A stretch of 64,000 nt of DNA, from NCBI GenBank assembly GCA_017554385.1, contig JAFZIL010000065.1:94162-158161 (forward strand), given 5' to 3'. This DNA comes from Prevotella sp. (lineage in GTDB: Bacteria > Bacteroidota > Bacteroidia > Bacteroidales > Bacteroidaceae). The position numbers and the translations under genes are program-made. Below, one piece after another: positions 31,713 through 41,020 of the stretch. Within the stretch, counting starts at the first letter, position 1, and each line of letters begins with the position of its first letter. Under the pieces are notes generated by a model. It searched no databases. It worked only from the letters and a program-made list of their open reading frames with translations, and was not told where the DNA came from.

Positions 31713-33638
31713 TTACTTAAACGGCAGATACCAGTTATTTTCATCCTCGAGACTGACGACAGGATTCTTGAAAGCAAGCTTGCGGGCAAGCCATTGTCCT
31801 CCGAAGTTACTGCCATAGAGTCCTGCGTTGTTCTTGTGGCGTGCCAGACGCTTCAGGTCGTACCAACGGCTACCCTCGAAAGCGAGCTCAAGGGCCATCT
31901 CGTCGCAGATGAGATCTTCCACTGCATTGATGGTGTCCTGCTTGGTGGTGCCTATGGTGATGGGGAACTGTGCTGCGAGCTCCTGCATCTTCAGGCCTGC
32001 CATACGATGGAGCTGATAGGGCGACGTTCCAGTGAGATAGCTGGTGGTGGCAAAGTCGCTGGCAGCCTTGCTGGCTCCATGACAGTGGATGCCGCAGGCA
32101 CTGGAAGCGGGGAACTTGCTGATGTTGGCCTCGGAGAGGAGGGGATAGGTGGTCTGCAGCTTAGAACGCGTCTCAGGCGTCATATAGGCGGCATAGTAGA
32201 CATCCTGGTTGTTCTTGCTGACAAGGGCGTCGCTGATGCCATCCTTGAGTATGGCAAAGGCTGCGTCGGGCATGCCTAATCGGTTGAATGCCTCGGCCAG
32301 TCGGAGCCAGACGGTGCTGGTGCGGTAGAGCACGATGTTGGCATACTTGTACTTGTCGATCCACTGCTTGGTGGAATCGTCGACCATGGTCTGCTGGATG
32401 ACACTGCGGAGACGCATGTCGCCACACTTGGCAATGCTGATGCTGTCGTAGTTGTTGGTCTGACCCGAATGCGCAGTATAGAAATAGTACTCGGTAGAGT
32501 CGCTGAGCTGGTTGAGGGCATCACTGGGCAGCAGCTGTATCTCCTCCACATATGGCTCACGAAGCGAACCGATGCGTGCGTTTTCCTCGCTCGTGGCATA
32601 GTAGTTGAAGCCAAAGGTGAGGGGCACCTGGGTGGTGGGCCCGTTTTCGCGGCTCACAGCCATGGGGATGAAGGTAACAAGATCGTTGACCTGGTTGCGG
32701 GCGAAGATACCGCTCCATGCGGGACTGGTGTTGATCTCGGCAGAGATGAGCATTCGGCTGGGCAGATCGTCGTCGGCAGCGCCAAAACGTCCGGTGCTCA
32801 GCGACTTCGATGCCATCGGAGCCACGAACATGCTCTTGTTGTCGTAGGGCGTGGTGACAAGATAGTTGATGTAGTGACGTGCAGCAGCATCGAACTGCTC
32901 GGTTTCGAGATACATGTCGCCCAGCACTACATCGACGGGAATGAAGCAATAGCGCGGAGCAACGAGCTTAGCAGTACTCTCCCATGTAGGCGAGCCCACG
33001 GAGAAAGCGTTAGTGCCCACATAGCCAAGAGAAGGCGTGAGGTAGCCACTGTACTTCTCGAGGTCGGGAGCCAGCTGGGCCACGATGCCGTCGATGGTCA
33101 GCTCTGGGAAGGAATTGTCGTCGATCTGCGAGATCTTGGTCAGCGGCTCAGTGAAGAAGGGCACCTGCTTGTAGTTACGTCCTAACTGCAGGTAGGCCCA
33201 TGCACGGATGGCCTTGGCTGCCACATACTTGTCAATTATGACGTTGGTAGATCCGCGATAGAGTGCGGTGTCGCAATGGGCTATGTAGTAGTTACAATTG
33301 TTGATGACGCGGTAGTAGACGTAGGCCGAGTCGTACTTGTTGGCAGTGGTAGCCGAGAAGTCGGCCAGCTGTCGCAGGTTATTGTCGGTATACGGGGTGG
33401 TCTTCACCAGGTCGCCACGCATCTCACCCTGAAACACATACTGGTCGGCCAACTGTTGCATGGCCTGCAGGATGCCAAATGCGTAGAACACAGAGTCGGT
33501 TTTTTCGCCAATCTCGGGATCGATGTTCCATCGCGTACTCTCGGTTTCGAGCATGTCGGAGCAGGAGGCGAGTGCTGCGCCAAAAGCGCAGCCTACGAAA
33601 CAGCAGGCAAGGATGTTCTTTATGCTATTAGTAATCAT
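31713..33638 (-). CDS. SusD/RagB-family surface glycan-binding lipoprotein (second pair)
   Basis: 641 residues from ATG 33638 (MITNSIKN). The lipobox is AALASC. SusD features are an N-terminal EIGEKTDSVFYAFGILQAMQQLADQYV helix, KAIRAWAYLQLGRNYKQVPFFTEPLTK, WLRLAEAFNRLG and a C-terminal FEGSRWYDLKRLARHK block. It forms the lid of the adjacent SusC transporter and binds the incoming oligomer. It is the last gene of the seven-gene operon, with a 36-bp gap from SusC made of AATTTTC heptads. Confidence 0.95.
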   Translation of the reverse strand: MITNSIKNILACCFVGCAFGAALASCSDMLETESTRWNIDPEIGEKTDSVFYAFGILQAMQQLADQYVFQGEMRGDLVKTTPYTDNNLRQLADFSATTANKYDSAYVYYRVINNCNYYIAHCDTALYRGSTNVIIDKYVAAKAIRAWAYLQLGRNYKQVPFFTEPLTKISQIDDNSFPELTIDGIVAQLAPDLEKYSGYLTPSLGYVGTNAFSVGSPTWESTAKLVAPRYCFIPVDVVLGDMYLETEQFDAAARHYINYLVTTPYDNKSMFVAPMASKSLSTGRFGAADDDLPSRMLISAEINTSPAWSGIFARNQVNDLVTFIPMAVSRENGPTTQVPLTFGFNYYATSEENARIGSLREPYVEEIQLLPSDALNQLSDSTEYYFYTAHSGQTNNYDSISIAKCGDMRLRSVIQQTMVDDSTKQWIDKYKYANIVLYRTSTVWLRLAEAFNRLGMPDAAFAILKDGISDALVSKNNQDVYYAAYMTPETRSKLQTTYPLLSEANISKFPASSACGIHCHGASKAASDFATTSYLTGTSPYQLHRMAGLKMQELAAQFPITIGTTKQDTINAVEDLICDEMALELAFEGSRWYDLKRLARHKNNAGLYGSNFGGQWLARKLAFKNPVVSLEDENNWYLPFK

Positions 33639-33673
33639 AATTCTCAATTTTCAATTTTCAATTTTCAATTTCG
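33639..33673. repeat. Heptad leader before the second SusD gene
   Basis: Five units of AATTTTC or variants fill the whole SusC-SusD gap. On the coding strand they read GAAAATT repeats ending exactly at the ATG. Confidence 0.9.
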
Positions 33674-33674
33674 A

Positions 33675-36600
33675 TTAGAGGTTGATCTTCAGTCCGGCAG
33701 TGACCGAACGGCTATGGGCAAGGTTGCCCGTATCAATACCCTGATAGAGCACACCCGTACCGGCAGAGAACTCAGGATCGCTGCCCAGATACTTCGAGAA
33801 GGTGAGGAGGTTCTGACCCTCAACCCATACGGAGAGTCCCTGCAGCCAGGTCCATGAGCCGGGCACAGGCACGCGGTACGTCAGCGAGACGGTCTTCATG
33901 CGGAGGTAGGAGCCATCCTCAATCCAGCGGTCGCTGAATCGGTTATTACCCATGGGGTCGCCATAGTTGGCACGCGGTAGTTCGGCTTGCTGTCCTTCGT
34001 AGCGCCAGCGGCCCACCTCAGCCACCTGCTGGTTGTAGAAGTTGCTGCCCGCATTAAGGATAGAGCGCTGATAGTTGTAGACATCGTTGCCGAGCGAATA
34101 GTTGAAGCCCACGTTCAGCGTGAGGTTCTTCCATGCGAGCGTAGCAAAGATGTTGCCGTAGAAGTCGGGATTGGGATCGCCAATGACGGTCTTATCAGCC
34201 TCGCTAATGATTCCGTCGCCATTCAGGTCCACGAAATGTATGTCGCCTGCCACGAAGTCATGGCGCTGGCCTGCATAGTCCTCCATATAGAGATAGCCGC
34301 CCTTGCCTGCTGCCTTGGCCTCGGCATCGGTGGCGAAGACCCCTTCGGTCTTGTAGCCATAGAACAGGGCCACGGGATTTCCTTCGCTGGTCAGGATGTT
34401 GTTGTCGCCATAGACCGAAGAAGTATAGTCACCGTCGGGCAGTTTGGTCACCTCGTTGGCATAGTGGCCGACGCTGGCCCCCAGCTCCAAGTTCCAGTCC
34501 TTGCTGACGATGGGCTTAAAGGATAGCGCAGCCTCGAAACCGGCGTTCTGCAGCGAGCCCCCGTTGCTCCAGTAGCGGTTGATACCGGCAATAGGTGTGG
34601 TGAACGACTTCAGCGTGAGCAGGTCGTCGGTCTTGTGGAAGAAATAGTCGAACTTGACGCCCACGCGGTTGTTGAGCAGATAGCTCTGCAGTCCGACGTT
34701 CAGTTTCTTGGTCGTTTCCCACTTGATCTTGTCGTTACCCACATTGGTGAGCTGCGTACCGATAGCCGTCAGGTTGTAGCGTACGGAAGAGTAGCCGGTG
34801 CGTGCAGCATAGTTGGAGATGCCATCGTTGCCGCTGACATCGAATCCGGCATTCAGGCGCAGGTAGTTGATGCCATTGTTCTTTGGGAACCACTTCTCGT
34901 TGGTCATCACCCAGCCGAGCTGCACGCTGGGGAAGAGTCCCCACTTCGTGCCGAAGAGGCTGAGTCCGTCGGCATTCTCGCCAAAGCGGCTGTTGGCCTC
35001 GCCCAGGAGCGAGAGGGTGACGAAGTAGCGGCTCATGTAGTTGTAGTCGACATTGCCGTACCACTGAATCTGTCGCCACTCGTCGTTGGCACCGCTGACA
35101 CTGCGGAATCCGTTCCATCCCAGCGAGGGATTCTTGTCGCTGGTCTCGCCCGTTGCCTGCACGCCCACGTCATTGGTGTCGTAGGCAAAGGCATTGTAGC
35201 GTGCACCGCCGAAGGCAGCCAGCGTGTGGGCACCATACTGGTGCTTCCAGTCGAACTGCAACTTGCCAACGATATTGTTTTCCTTGGCAAACATCGACTG
35301 CGTCTTGGCATAGACACGTCCGAGGCCTGCGATGTTGAACGAGGGCACGCCCGTGTAGGGACGGAAGTAGCGCTGTGCGTTACGGTCGAGCGTATAGCTG
35401 ACCATTGCCGTCAGCGCCAAGTTGGGATTCACCTGGAACTGCGGTTCCACGCGCACGTTGAAATAAGTATTCTCGGCCTTGTTCTTGTTGTCGCCCTCGC
35501 CATACTCAATCACCGCGAGCGGATTGGCCAGCGAGTAGGCGTTGCCCAGCTGTGAGAACAGATCGTCGTAGCCGGTGAGCAGATTAGAGAAACCGCCCTG
35601 TCCACCGTTCAGCAGCTGGTTGTACTCGTAAGGTGAGAGCAGCGGCGACTTGATCATGGCCAGCGCCGTGGGCGACACCACCGTTGCAGCCGAGAAGTCG
35701 GCAGGCATGCCATTGTCGAACACCGAGTTGTTGGTGCGTGCTATCGAGATGTCGAACTTCGTAGTGAGGTTCCACAGAATCTTAATGTCTGTATTGAACC
35801 TCACGTTCATGCGGTCGAACGAGTTGGCCTTAGCCGCATACTGTGCATCGACATAGCCCACAGAGAGGTTGTACATACCGATGTCGTCGCCACCCTGCAC
35901 GTTGATGCTGTAGTTCTGTGTCAAGGCGTTGCGATAGACCTCGTCGTTCCAGTCGGTGTCGTTATGATAAGTGTGGTAATAGTAGGGATTATCGCTCAGG
36001 AAGCGGAAGTCGATGTCCCTCTCCTGCAAGCCGTCGATGGTTCCCAGCATCTCGGCTGCGTATGCCCGGTACTGCGAGGCGTTCATCAACGTGGGGAGCT
36101 TTGGCACGAAGGTGTAGCCCGCCGAGATGTTGGCATCGATGCGGGTAGCCATGGAATGTCCGCGCTTGGTCTCGATAAGCACCACGCCGTTGGCGCCACG
36201 GGCACCGTAGAGCGCGGTGGCATTCTTCAGCACCGTCACCTTCTCGATGTCGTCGGGAGCTATGTTAGCCAGGATGTTGTTGAACTGCCCGTCGTGAAGC
36301 GAGTAGCGGTCGCGCTGCATATCCTGCTCAATGCCATCGATGACAATGAGCGGCTGTGCGTCGGACGTGATGCTGTTGAGTCCTCGAATGAACATCGAGG
36401 CACCACCGTCGAGCGCACCAGAGCGCATGACGCTATGCATATCGGCTCCCAGCTTCTCGGTGATCTCATTGTCGACCGTCACTCCGAAATGGGTGATACG
36501 CGCCTCGGCCTTGGCCGTATAGTTTGTTCCGGCGGTGTACATGGACTGGAATTTTTCGCGGAGCATGGCGACATTGACGAACTGGGTAGAGTCTCCGGCA

Positions 36601-36977
36601 TTGATGGCCACCTGGAGTGGCATGAACTCCGGGGCATAGACATAGAGTGCGGTGGCAAATTCGGGCACCTTGATAGTGAAAGAACCATCCTCCTCGGTCA
36701 TGGCCGTGTAGCGGACGTTGCCCAGTGCCTGCAGCTGTATGCCAGCCAAGGGCTTTCGGGTAGCCTGGTCGGTCACCCGTCCTTTCACCGTCACCGTAGG
36801 ATACGCAGCATGTACTATCTTACGCACGGGCTGCTTGATGTCGGTCTCCACTTCTTCGTCTTCATCTTCGCTCTGTGCCAGTACAGGCGTTGCGCAGCAT
36901 GCAAATGCCATTGTGCAGAGCAGGAGTCTGAGACTCGATGTCTGCCAAAGATTGAATATAGTGCTCTTCATTTTCAT
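33675..36977 (-). CDS. SusC/RagA-family TonB-dependent transporter (second pair)
   Basis: 1100 residues. The signal peptide ends ATPVLAQ. An acidic stretch (SEDEDEEVE) is followed by a carboxypeptidase-regulatory-like domain (VTVKGRVTDQATRKPLAGI, about 60-145). The plug has RGLNSITSDAQPLIVIDGI and VTVLKNATALYGARGANGVVLIETKRG. A 22-strand-type barrel follows and ends ...SVTAGLKINL. It imports a TonB-energised ligand captured by the partner SusD. Its ATG overlaps the TGA stop of the upstream FAS1 gene (ATGA), so translation is coupled. Confidence 0.96.
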   Translation of the reverse strand: MKMKSTIFNLWQTSSLRLLLCTMAFACCATPVLAQSEDEDEEVETDIKQPVRKIVHAAYPTVTVKGRVTDQATRKPLAGIQLQALGNVRYTAMTEEDGSFTIKVPEFATALYVYAPEFMPLQVAINAGDSTQFVNVAMLREKFQSMYTAGTNYTAKAEARITHFGVTVDNEITEKLGADMHSVMRSGALDGGASMFIRGLNSITSDAQPLIVIDGIEQDMQRDRYSLHDGQFNNILANIAPDDIEKVTVLKNATALYGARGANGVVLIETKRGHSMATRIDANISAGYTFVPKLPTLMNASQYRAYAAEMLGTIDGLQERDIDFRFLSDNPYYYHTYHNDTDWNDEVYRNALTQNYSINVQGGDDIGMYNLSVGYVDAQYAAKANSFDRMNVRFNTDIKILWNLTTKFDISIARTNNSVFDNGMPADFSAATVVSPTALAMIKSPLLSPYEYNQLLNGGQGGFSNLLTGYDDLFSQLGNAYSLANPLAVIEYGEGDNKNKAENTYFNVRVEPQFQVNPNLALTAMVSYTLDRNAQRYFRPYTGVPSFNIAGLGRVYAKTQSMFAKENNIVGKLQFDWKHQYGAHTLAAFGGARYNAFAYDTNDVGVQATGETSDKNPSLGWNGFRSVSGANDEWRQIQWYGNVDYNYMSRYFVTLSLLGEANSRFGENADGLSLFGTKWGLFPSVQLGWVMTNEKWFPKNNGINYLRLNAGFDVSGNDGISNYAARTGYSSVRYNLTAIGTQLTNVGNDKIKWETTKKLNVGLQSYLLNNRVGVKFDYFFHKTDDLLTLKSFTTPIAGINRYWSNGGSLQNAGFEAALSFKPIVSKDWNLELGASVGHYANEVTKLPDGDYTSSVYGDNNILTSEGNPVALFYGYKTEGVFATDAEAKAAGKGGYLYMEDYAGQRHDFVAGDIHFVDLNGDGIISEADKTVIGDPNPDFYGNIFATLAWKNLTLNVGFNYSLGNDVYNYQRSILNAGSNFYNQQVAEVGRWRYEGQQAELPRANYGDPMGNNRFSDRWIEDGSYLRMKTVSLTYRVPVPGSWTWLQGLSVWVEGQNLLTFSKYLGSDPEFSAGTGVLYQGIDTGNLAHSRSVTAGLKINL

Positions 36978-38767
36978 TTGTTGTTTGCTTCAAATTCATC
37001 GTACTCCACAGGCTTCATGATGATGGCAGCTATACGCACGTCGCGTGTATAGGTTTCCATCTGCGTTGTGTTGAAGACGTTGATGGGTGAAGTGATGCGA
37101 ATATTGGGTTGATAGTCATTGCCGAGCCCATTGTAGGCCACGGGGAAGGTGAACTGTCCGATGAAGACGGTATCGGTCTTCATCGGGTCGTTCTCGAAGG
37201 CCGTCTCCATCGTCAGCTGGTTTTGTGCCGTGGGAAGCTTAGGCAGCGTCTCGCCGTTCAGCATGGCGTCAGCGTATGGTTTGCTGAAGAAGTAGTTGTC
37301 AGTGTTGCCGTTAGCCTTACAGTAGTTAATCTGGTAGTTTAGCTTGCAGGAGCGGTTGTCACTTCCGAAGGTTGTCCAAGCCGATGGCAGGTAGACCACG
37401 TAGAAGTTGTAGGTGGCCGACTTGACATTGGGGAGGAAGATGAAGATGTCGGGCTTGGAATAGTTTCCACTGGGCTCGATCCACGTATAGCGGACGTTGG
37501 TGATGCCCGACTCCTTGCCAAAGACAACCGATGCCGTATCGTTAATATTATAGTTGTGAGCGCTACCGCCGAAAAGATTGGCCAGATAGTTGCGGGGGTT
37601 GACCGAGATCTGGGGATTGAACGTTTCCCAGGGATAGAAAGCCAAGCTATCGACCACGCGGGCATAGCCGTTGCTGAGCTCTACGGGTTGGTTCACCATA
37701 TACTTGTCAAGGATGTCAGCAGGATTCGACAGCTTGGTCTGGGTCGTGCTGCGCAAGGTGTCGGTGTTCACGCCCTTGCCAACAACCCACTGGTTGTAAG
37801 CATCGTTGTTGCTGAAGATGAGGTTGCGCACAATCGTACGGCGTGTGAGCGAGTCAGAGAGATAGGCTGCATCGACAGTGACTTTCTTGGTCTGTGTACC
37901 CGTAGCCTGGGCAAACTGCTCAACGTCCTGCACAGTGGTCGTAGTAATGAAATTGTACAGCGGCTTCACCCGGTCGTACATCTTCTGATAGGCCTCGTCG
38001 GTAGGCATGACAAAAGTGTAGGTGCTGTCCTCATTCTCAAGCTTTGCATTCAGTGCCCGGCTGAGCGAGTTGGTAACGACCAGCACAGAGTCTAAATACG
38101 TCTGCACACCGTTGACCATTGGTCCCTTGACACTCTCGTCGCTGAGCGTGGTGTCGTTGTAGTGCATGAAGTAGTTGCGCAACTTCTCGATGCCACTGCC
38201 GGCGTTGAGATACTCAAACAGATTAGGATGGAACGCTGCCACGCCGTCAAGCAGGTGCATCACACCGTTGTTGCTTGGCATGTTTGGCTGTTTGACGGAA
38301 ATACGCCCGAAGGTATAGGCGCCATCGCCCTCGAAAGTGAACGACTTCTCGTTGAGCATGTGGATGCGCTCGCTGACAGGTCCCGATGCGCCATGCACGT
38401 ACTCAGCCACATGATTCTTGACGAAGTGGGCAAGCAGCAGCGAATCGCTCATCTGCTCATAGTCGGAAAGGTTATACGTGCCATCGGCAGGTGCCCACAC
38501 CGTATAGGCTCTGGCCTCCTTCAGCTTAGCGTCGAAGCCCGTGCGTTTCACCAGTGCAGCGAAGTCCTTCAGTTGGGGATTCTGCGAGATGTTATCCCAC
38601 AAGGTCTGGTTGCCGGTTGCTACCTGATCAACCGGCACCTCGTTGTAGTCGTTGAAATCGGAGCAGGCCGTCAGCGCTACGCTAAAGGTAAAAGTGAATA
38701 GTGAATAGTGAAAAATTTGCTTCCGCAATCCTTTTATCCACTGTTTCTTGTTTATCTTGGTAATCAT
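36974..38767 (-). CDS. FAS1 (fasciclin)-domain lipoprotein, 597 aa
   Basis: Start ATG 38767 (MITKINKK). The lipobox LTAC is followed by SDF. FAS1-type signatures are FAALVKRTGFDAKLKEARAY followed by WAPADGTYN, LLAHFVKNHV and NNGVMHLLDGV, with a second FAS1-like region (YTFVMPTDEAYQKM). The C-terminal half is beta-rich (YTWIEPSGNYSKPDIFIFLPN). FAS1 lipoproteins next to SusC/D are thought to be extra surface binding proteins. The signal peptide is encoded by a repeat half-element and is identical to that of the unrelated SusD at 41021-42817. Its stop overlaps the next SusC start. Confidence 0.88.
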   Translation of the reverse strand: MITKINKKQWIKGLRKQIFHYSLFTFTFSVALTACSDFNDYNEVPVDQVATGNQTLWDNISQNPQLKDFAALVKRTGFDAKLKEARAYTVWAPADGTYNLSDYEQMSDSLLLAHFVKNHVAEYVHGASGPVSERIHMLNEKSFTFEGDGAYTFGRISVKQPNMPSNNGVMHLLDGVAAFHPNLFEYLNAGSGIEKLRNYFMHYNDTTLSDESVKGPMVNGVQTYLDSVLVVTNSLSRALNAKLENEDSTYTFVMPTDEAYQKMYDRVKPLYNFITTTTVQDVEQFAQATGTQTKKVTVDAAYLSDSLTRRTIVRNLIFSNNDAYNQWVVGKGVNTDTLRSTTQTKLSNPADILDKYMVNQPVELSNGYARVVDSLAFYPWETFNPQISVNPRNYLANLFGGSAHNYNINDTASVVFGKESGITNVRYTWIEPSGNYSKPDIFIFLPNVKSATYNFYVVYLPSAWTTFGSDNRSCKLNYQINYCKANGNTDNYFFSKPYADAMLNGETLPKLPTAQNQLTMETAFENDPMKTDTVFIGQFTFPVAYNGLGNDYQPNIRITSPINVFNTTQMETYTRDVRIAAIIMKPVEYDEFEANNK

Positions 38768-38772
38768 AATTT
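38682..38772. repeat. 91-bp duplicated 5' segment (signal-peptide coding, copy 1)
   Basis: Matches 42732-42822 with a single difference in the coding part (T/C at 38743/42793). It includes a half-element (38694-38726) of heptads plus TTTGCTTCCGC, and runs through the ATG at 38767 into the AATTTTC leader. The leader heptads continue to 38795, filling the gap to the FAS1b stop (38768-38795, exactly four heptads). Confidence 0.9.
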
Positions 38773-38795
38773 TCAATTTTCAATTATCAATTCGA

Positions 38796-40985
38796 TTAGT
38801 ACCAGTCCTCAGAGTAGGTGTCGTTGTCGACCACATCGACAGGCACGAACTCCACATAGTCAAGCTGCCACTTCAGGTCGCTCTCATCAGAGATCACGTT
38901 CTTAATGCGGAACCAGCGTTCCTCGCTCTGACGGATCGTCATACGACCCATAATCTTGCGCAAGCTGTTGTTGCCGGTCGACGTATAGCGCTGGTTACGC
39001 TCCGCATTGTCGCCAGTGTTGCCACTGCCCACATCGCTGCGTTCGGCATGATCGGCATAGCTATACAAGCCGCGCATGTACCCACGATTGCGCATGGCCG
39101 CGTCGGTAGCAGCACCCATGTCGTCCTCAAGGTTATACTGTGTCCATCCGATACGCGGGTCTGTAATAGGAACACGCACGTCGAGCGGAATGTCGAGTGC
39201 CATCATGGAACCCTGCTTCGACGAATTGCCCATGTAGAACTGCATCATTCCACCGTGGCTCATGGGCGTATAGAAGATGCGGAACTCATAGGTGTTCGTT
39301 GGTAGTGGCGGCATCTTCACTGCCAGGTCATAGTTGCCCCATCCCTGGAAGGTATTACCCTGCCAAGCGTTATAGGCACCTACCACATTGTAGCGCAAAC
39401 GGTTCTCCATCGAATAGCTCACCACATTGTCGAAGTAGGTCTTTCCGTTCTCAAACTGCGGGAAGGCAATACGGGCACCGCTGCCACCACCGTTCCATCC
39501 TTTTACCGTCGAGGCATTGGCCATACGGAAGCCGTTGTTGATGAACTCCACAAGGAAAGTGGTCGTGTCGAAACGCATACGTTCGTGAAGCACACCCTTG
39601 GGTACCATCTCATCGTAGACGAGCATGTCCTGAATCTTGTGGATATAGCCATTGATCGACGCTTTGTTGAGGTTCGTATCCGCAGGGTCGTCAATCGTTC
39701 GCGTAATCCTTACTCCCTGTCGCAACACGGGATGCATGCCGCTGCTGCCCATCGTTCCCAGTTCGTCGGTCAGGGTGTTGAAGGCAACGTAGCGGTTGAT
39801 AAAGAGTGCCTTGGTGTGTGCCGACGACGACTTGATGTTGCCGTAGGGCTGCCATATCTTCAGAATAGTGCCAGGAAGCATCGTCTCATAATAGTCGTAC
39901 GGAGCACATCCGTTCACATAGTTCCAGTAGTCGTTGCCACCGTCTTTGCCATTGCCCCACTCGTAGACAAGCTGATTCTCGGGCATACCGGCATAGAGCA
40001 GGTGGTAGGCCACAAACATGTTCAGCGCATTGAAGCGGTTCGTGTAGTCATCGCCCGTGCTGATGCTGAAGCCCTTTTCACCTGGATAGTCATACCATGC
40101 ATCTGCCCCGCCATAGACGCGATTGGCGTAAGCAATCAGGTCGTCGAGATTGTTAATACCGTTCTTTGCCATCACGTCGTTGGGCTCGGCAAAGATGGTG
40201 TACATGATCTTGCACTCGGTAGGAGCGAACAACGACGATTTGGCATTGTCGGTGTCCTGATGGTCGTAAGTGTCAGGATCAGGATACTCCACATCCTTCT
40301 TCGTCTTGACGAGCGAGTCGGCCAGGCCGGTAAGCTTCAGCGCCTGCACGAAGATGCTATACTCCTCCATGCGCTCCATGTCCTCTACAAGCGTACGGTT
40401 ACTGCGCGGCACCACCTTGTTCAGCACATGCACCACGCCGTTCGTCACTACGCTGTCAGGCTCGACGATCACCGATTCCATGTTCAGCGTGACACGGCCC
40501 AACGAGTCAACGGCACCGCTGGTGTTGATGGGTCGTCCCAGCATGGTGTTGACCGACATACCGCCGCCACCCATGTCAATGGTAGTGTAGACGCCATTGG
40601 TGAGGTGATACTTGGCGATGTCATTGCAAAGGCTGTCGGTGAGTCCTTCGAGCGAATGTTCCGTCATGCCGTTGTGTGGCAAGAGAGCCTCGCTGTCGTT
40701 CCACAGGTCATCAAGATACTTGCTGACAGCCTCATTGGTGGGTGCGAAACAGGTGTATTGTCCGTATGCCGAGAGATTACGGTCTAATCCGACACGATTG
40801 AGAATATAGACAAACGAGCTCAGTTCGCTCTTTCGCATCATATAGTCGGATGCTGTTTCGCCAGTGGCGGTGAAAAGATCGCTCTCGTCAGGCTCTGGAT
40901 TACAGCTAATGAATAATGAATAGTGAATAGTGAATAGTGCTGCGCACAATAGCCACTTCACTGTTTTTCTTATCTTGGTAATCAT
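38796..40985 (-). CDS. FAS1 (fasciclin)-domain lipoprotein, 729 aa
   Basis: Start ATG 40985 (MITKIRKT). A signal peptide with LFISC is followed by NPEPDESD. FAS1-type motifs are LSSFVYILNRVGLDRNLSAY then TCFAPTNEAV, and TNGVVHVLNKVV. A second FAS1-like part is around YSIFVQALKLTGLADSL and SLFAPTECKI. The long C-terminal beta region includes YEFRIFYTPMSHGGMMQFYMG. Part of the signal peptide (TIHYSLF) is again encoded by TATTCAC heptads. It is the fourth gene of the operon, 28 bp before the next FAS1 gene. Confidence 0.87.
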   Translation of the reverse strand: MITKIRKTVKWLLCAALFTIHYSLFISCNPEPDESDLFTATGETASDYMMRKSELSSFVYILNRVGLDRNLSAYGQYTCFAPTNEAVSKYLDDLWNDSEALLPHNGMTEHSLEGLTDSLCNDIAKYHLTNGVYTTIDMGGGGMSVNTMLGRPINTSGAVDSLGRVTLNMESVIVEPDSVVTNGVVHVLNKVVPRSNRTLVEDMERMEEYSIFVQALKLTGLADSLVKTKKDVEYPDPDTYDHQDTDNAKSSLFAPTECKIMYTIFAEPNDVMAKNGINNLDDLIAYANRVYGGADAWYDYPGEKGFSISTGDDYTNRFNALNMFVAYHLLYAGMPENQLVYEWGNGKDGGNDYWNYVNGCAPYDYYETMLPGTILKIWQPYGNIKSSSAHTKALFINRYVAFNTLTDELGTMGSSGMHPVLRQGVRITRTIDDPADTNLNKASINGYIHKIQDMLVYDEMVPKGVLHERMRFDTTTFLVEFINNGFRMANASTVKGWNGGGSGARIAFPQFENGKTYFDNVVSYSMENRLRYNVVGAYNAWQGNTFQGWGNYDLAVKMPPLPTNTYEFRIFYTPMSHGGMMQFYMGNSSKQGSMMALDIPLDVRVPITDPRIGWTQYNLEDDMGAATDAAMRNRGYMRGLYSYADHAERSDVGSGNTGDNAERNQRYTSTGNNSLRKIMGRMTIRQSEERWFRIKNVISDESDLKWQLDYVEFVPVDVVDNDTYSEDWY

Positions 40986-41020
40986 AATTCTCAATTATCA
41001 ATTTTCAATTATCAATTCGA
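40986..41020. repeat. Heptad leader between the first SusD and the 729-aa FAS1 gene
   Basis: Exactly five 7-bp units (AATTCTC, AATTATC, AATTTTC, AATTATC, AATTCGA) fill the gap between the SusD stop and the FAS1 ATG. Confidence 0.9.

Noticed and set aside
35964..37052. Long plus-strand open frame opposite the SusC and FAS1 genes
   Set aside because: It is antisense to well-supported SusC/FAS1 coding sequence, has no family motif and crosses a real gene boundary.
39585..40787. 400-codon plus-strand open frame
   Set aside because: It is antisense to the 729-aa FAS1 lipoprotein. His/Val-rich composition is typical of a mirror frame.
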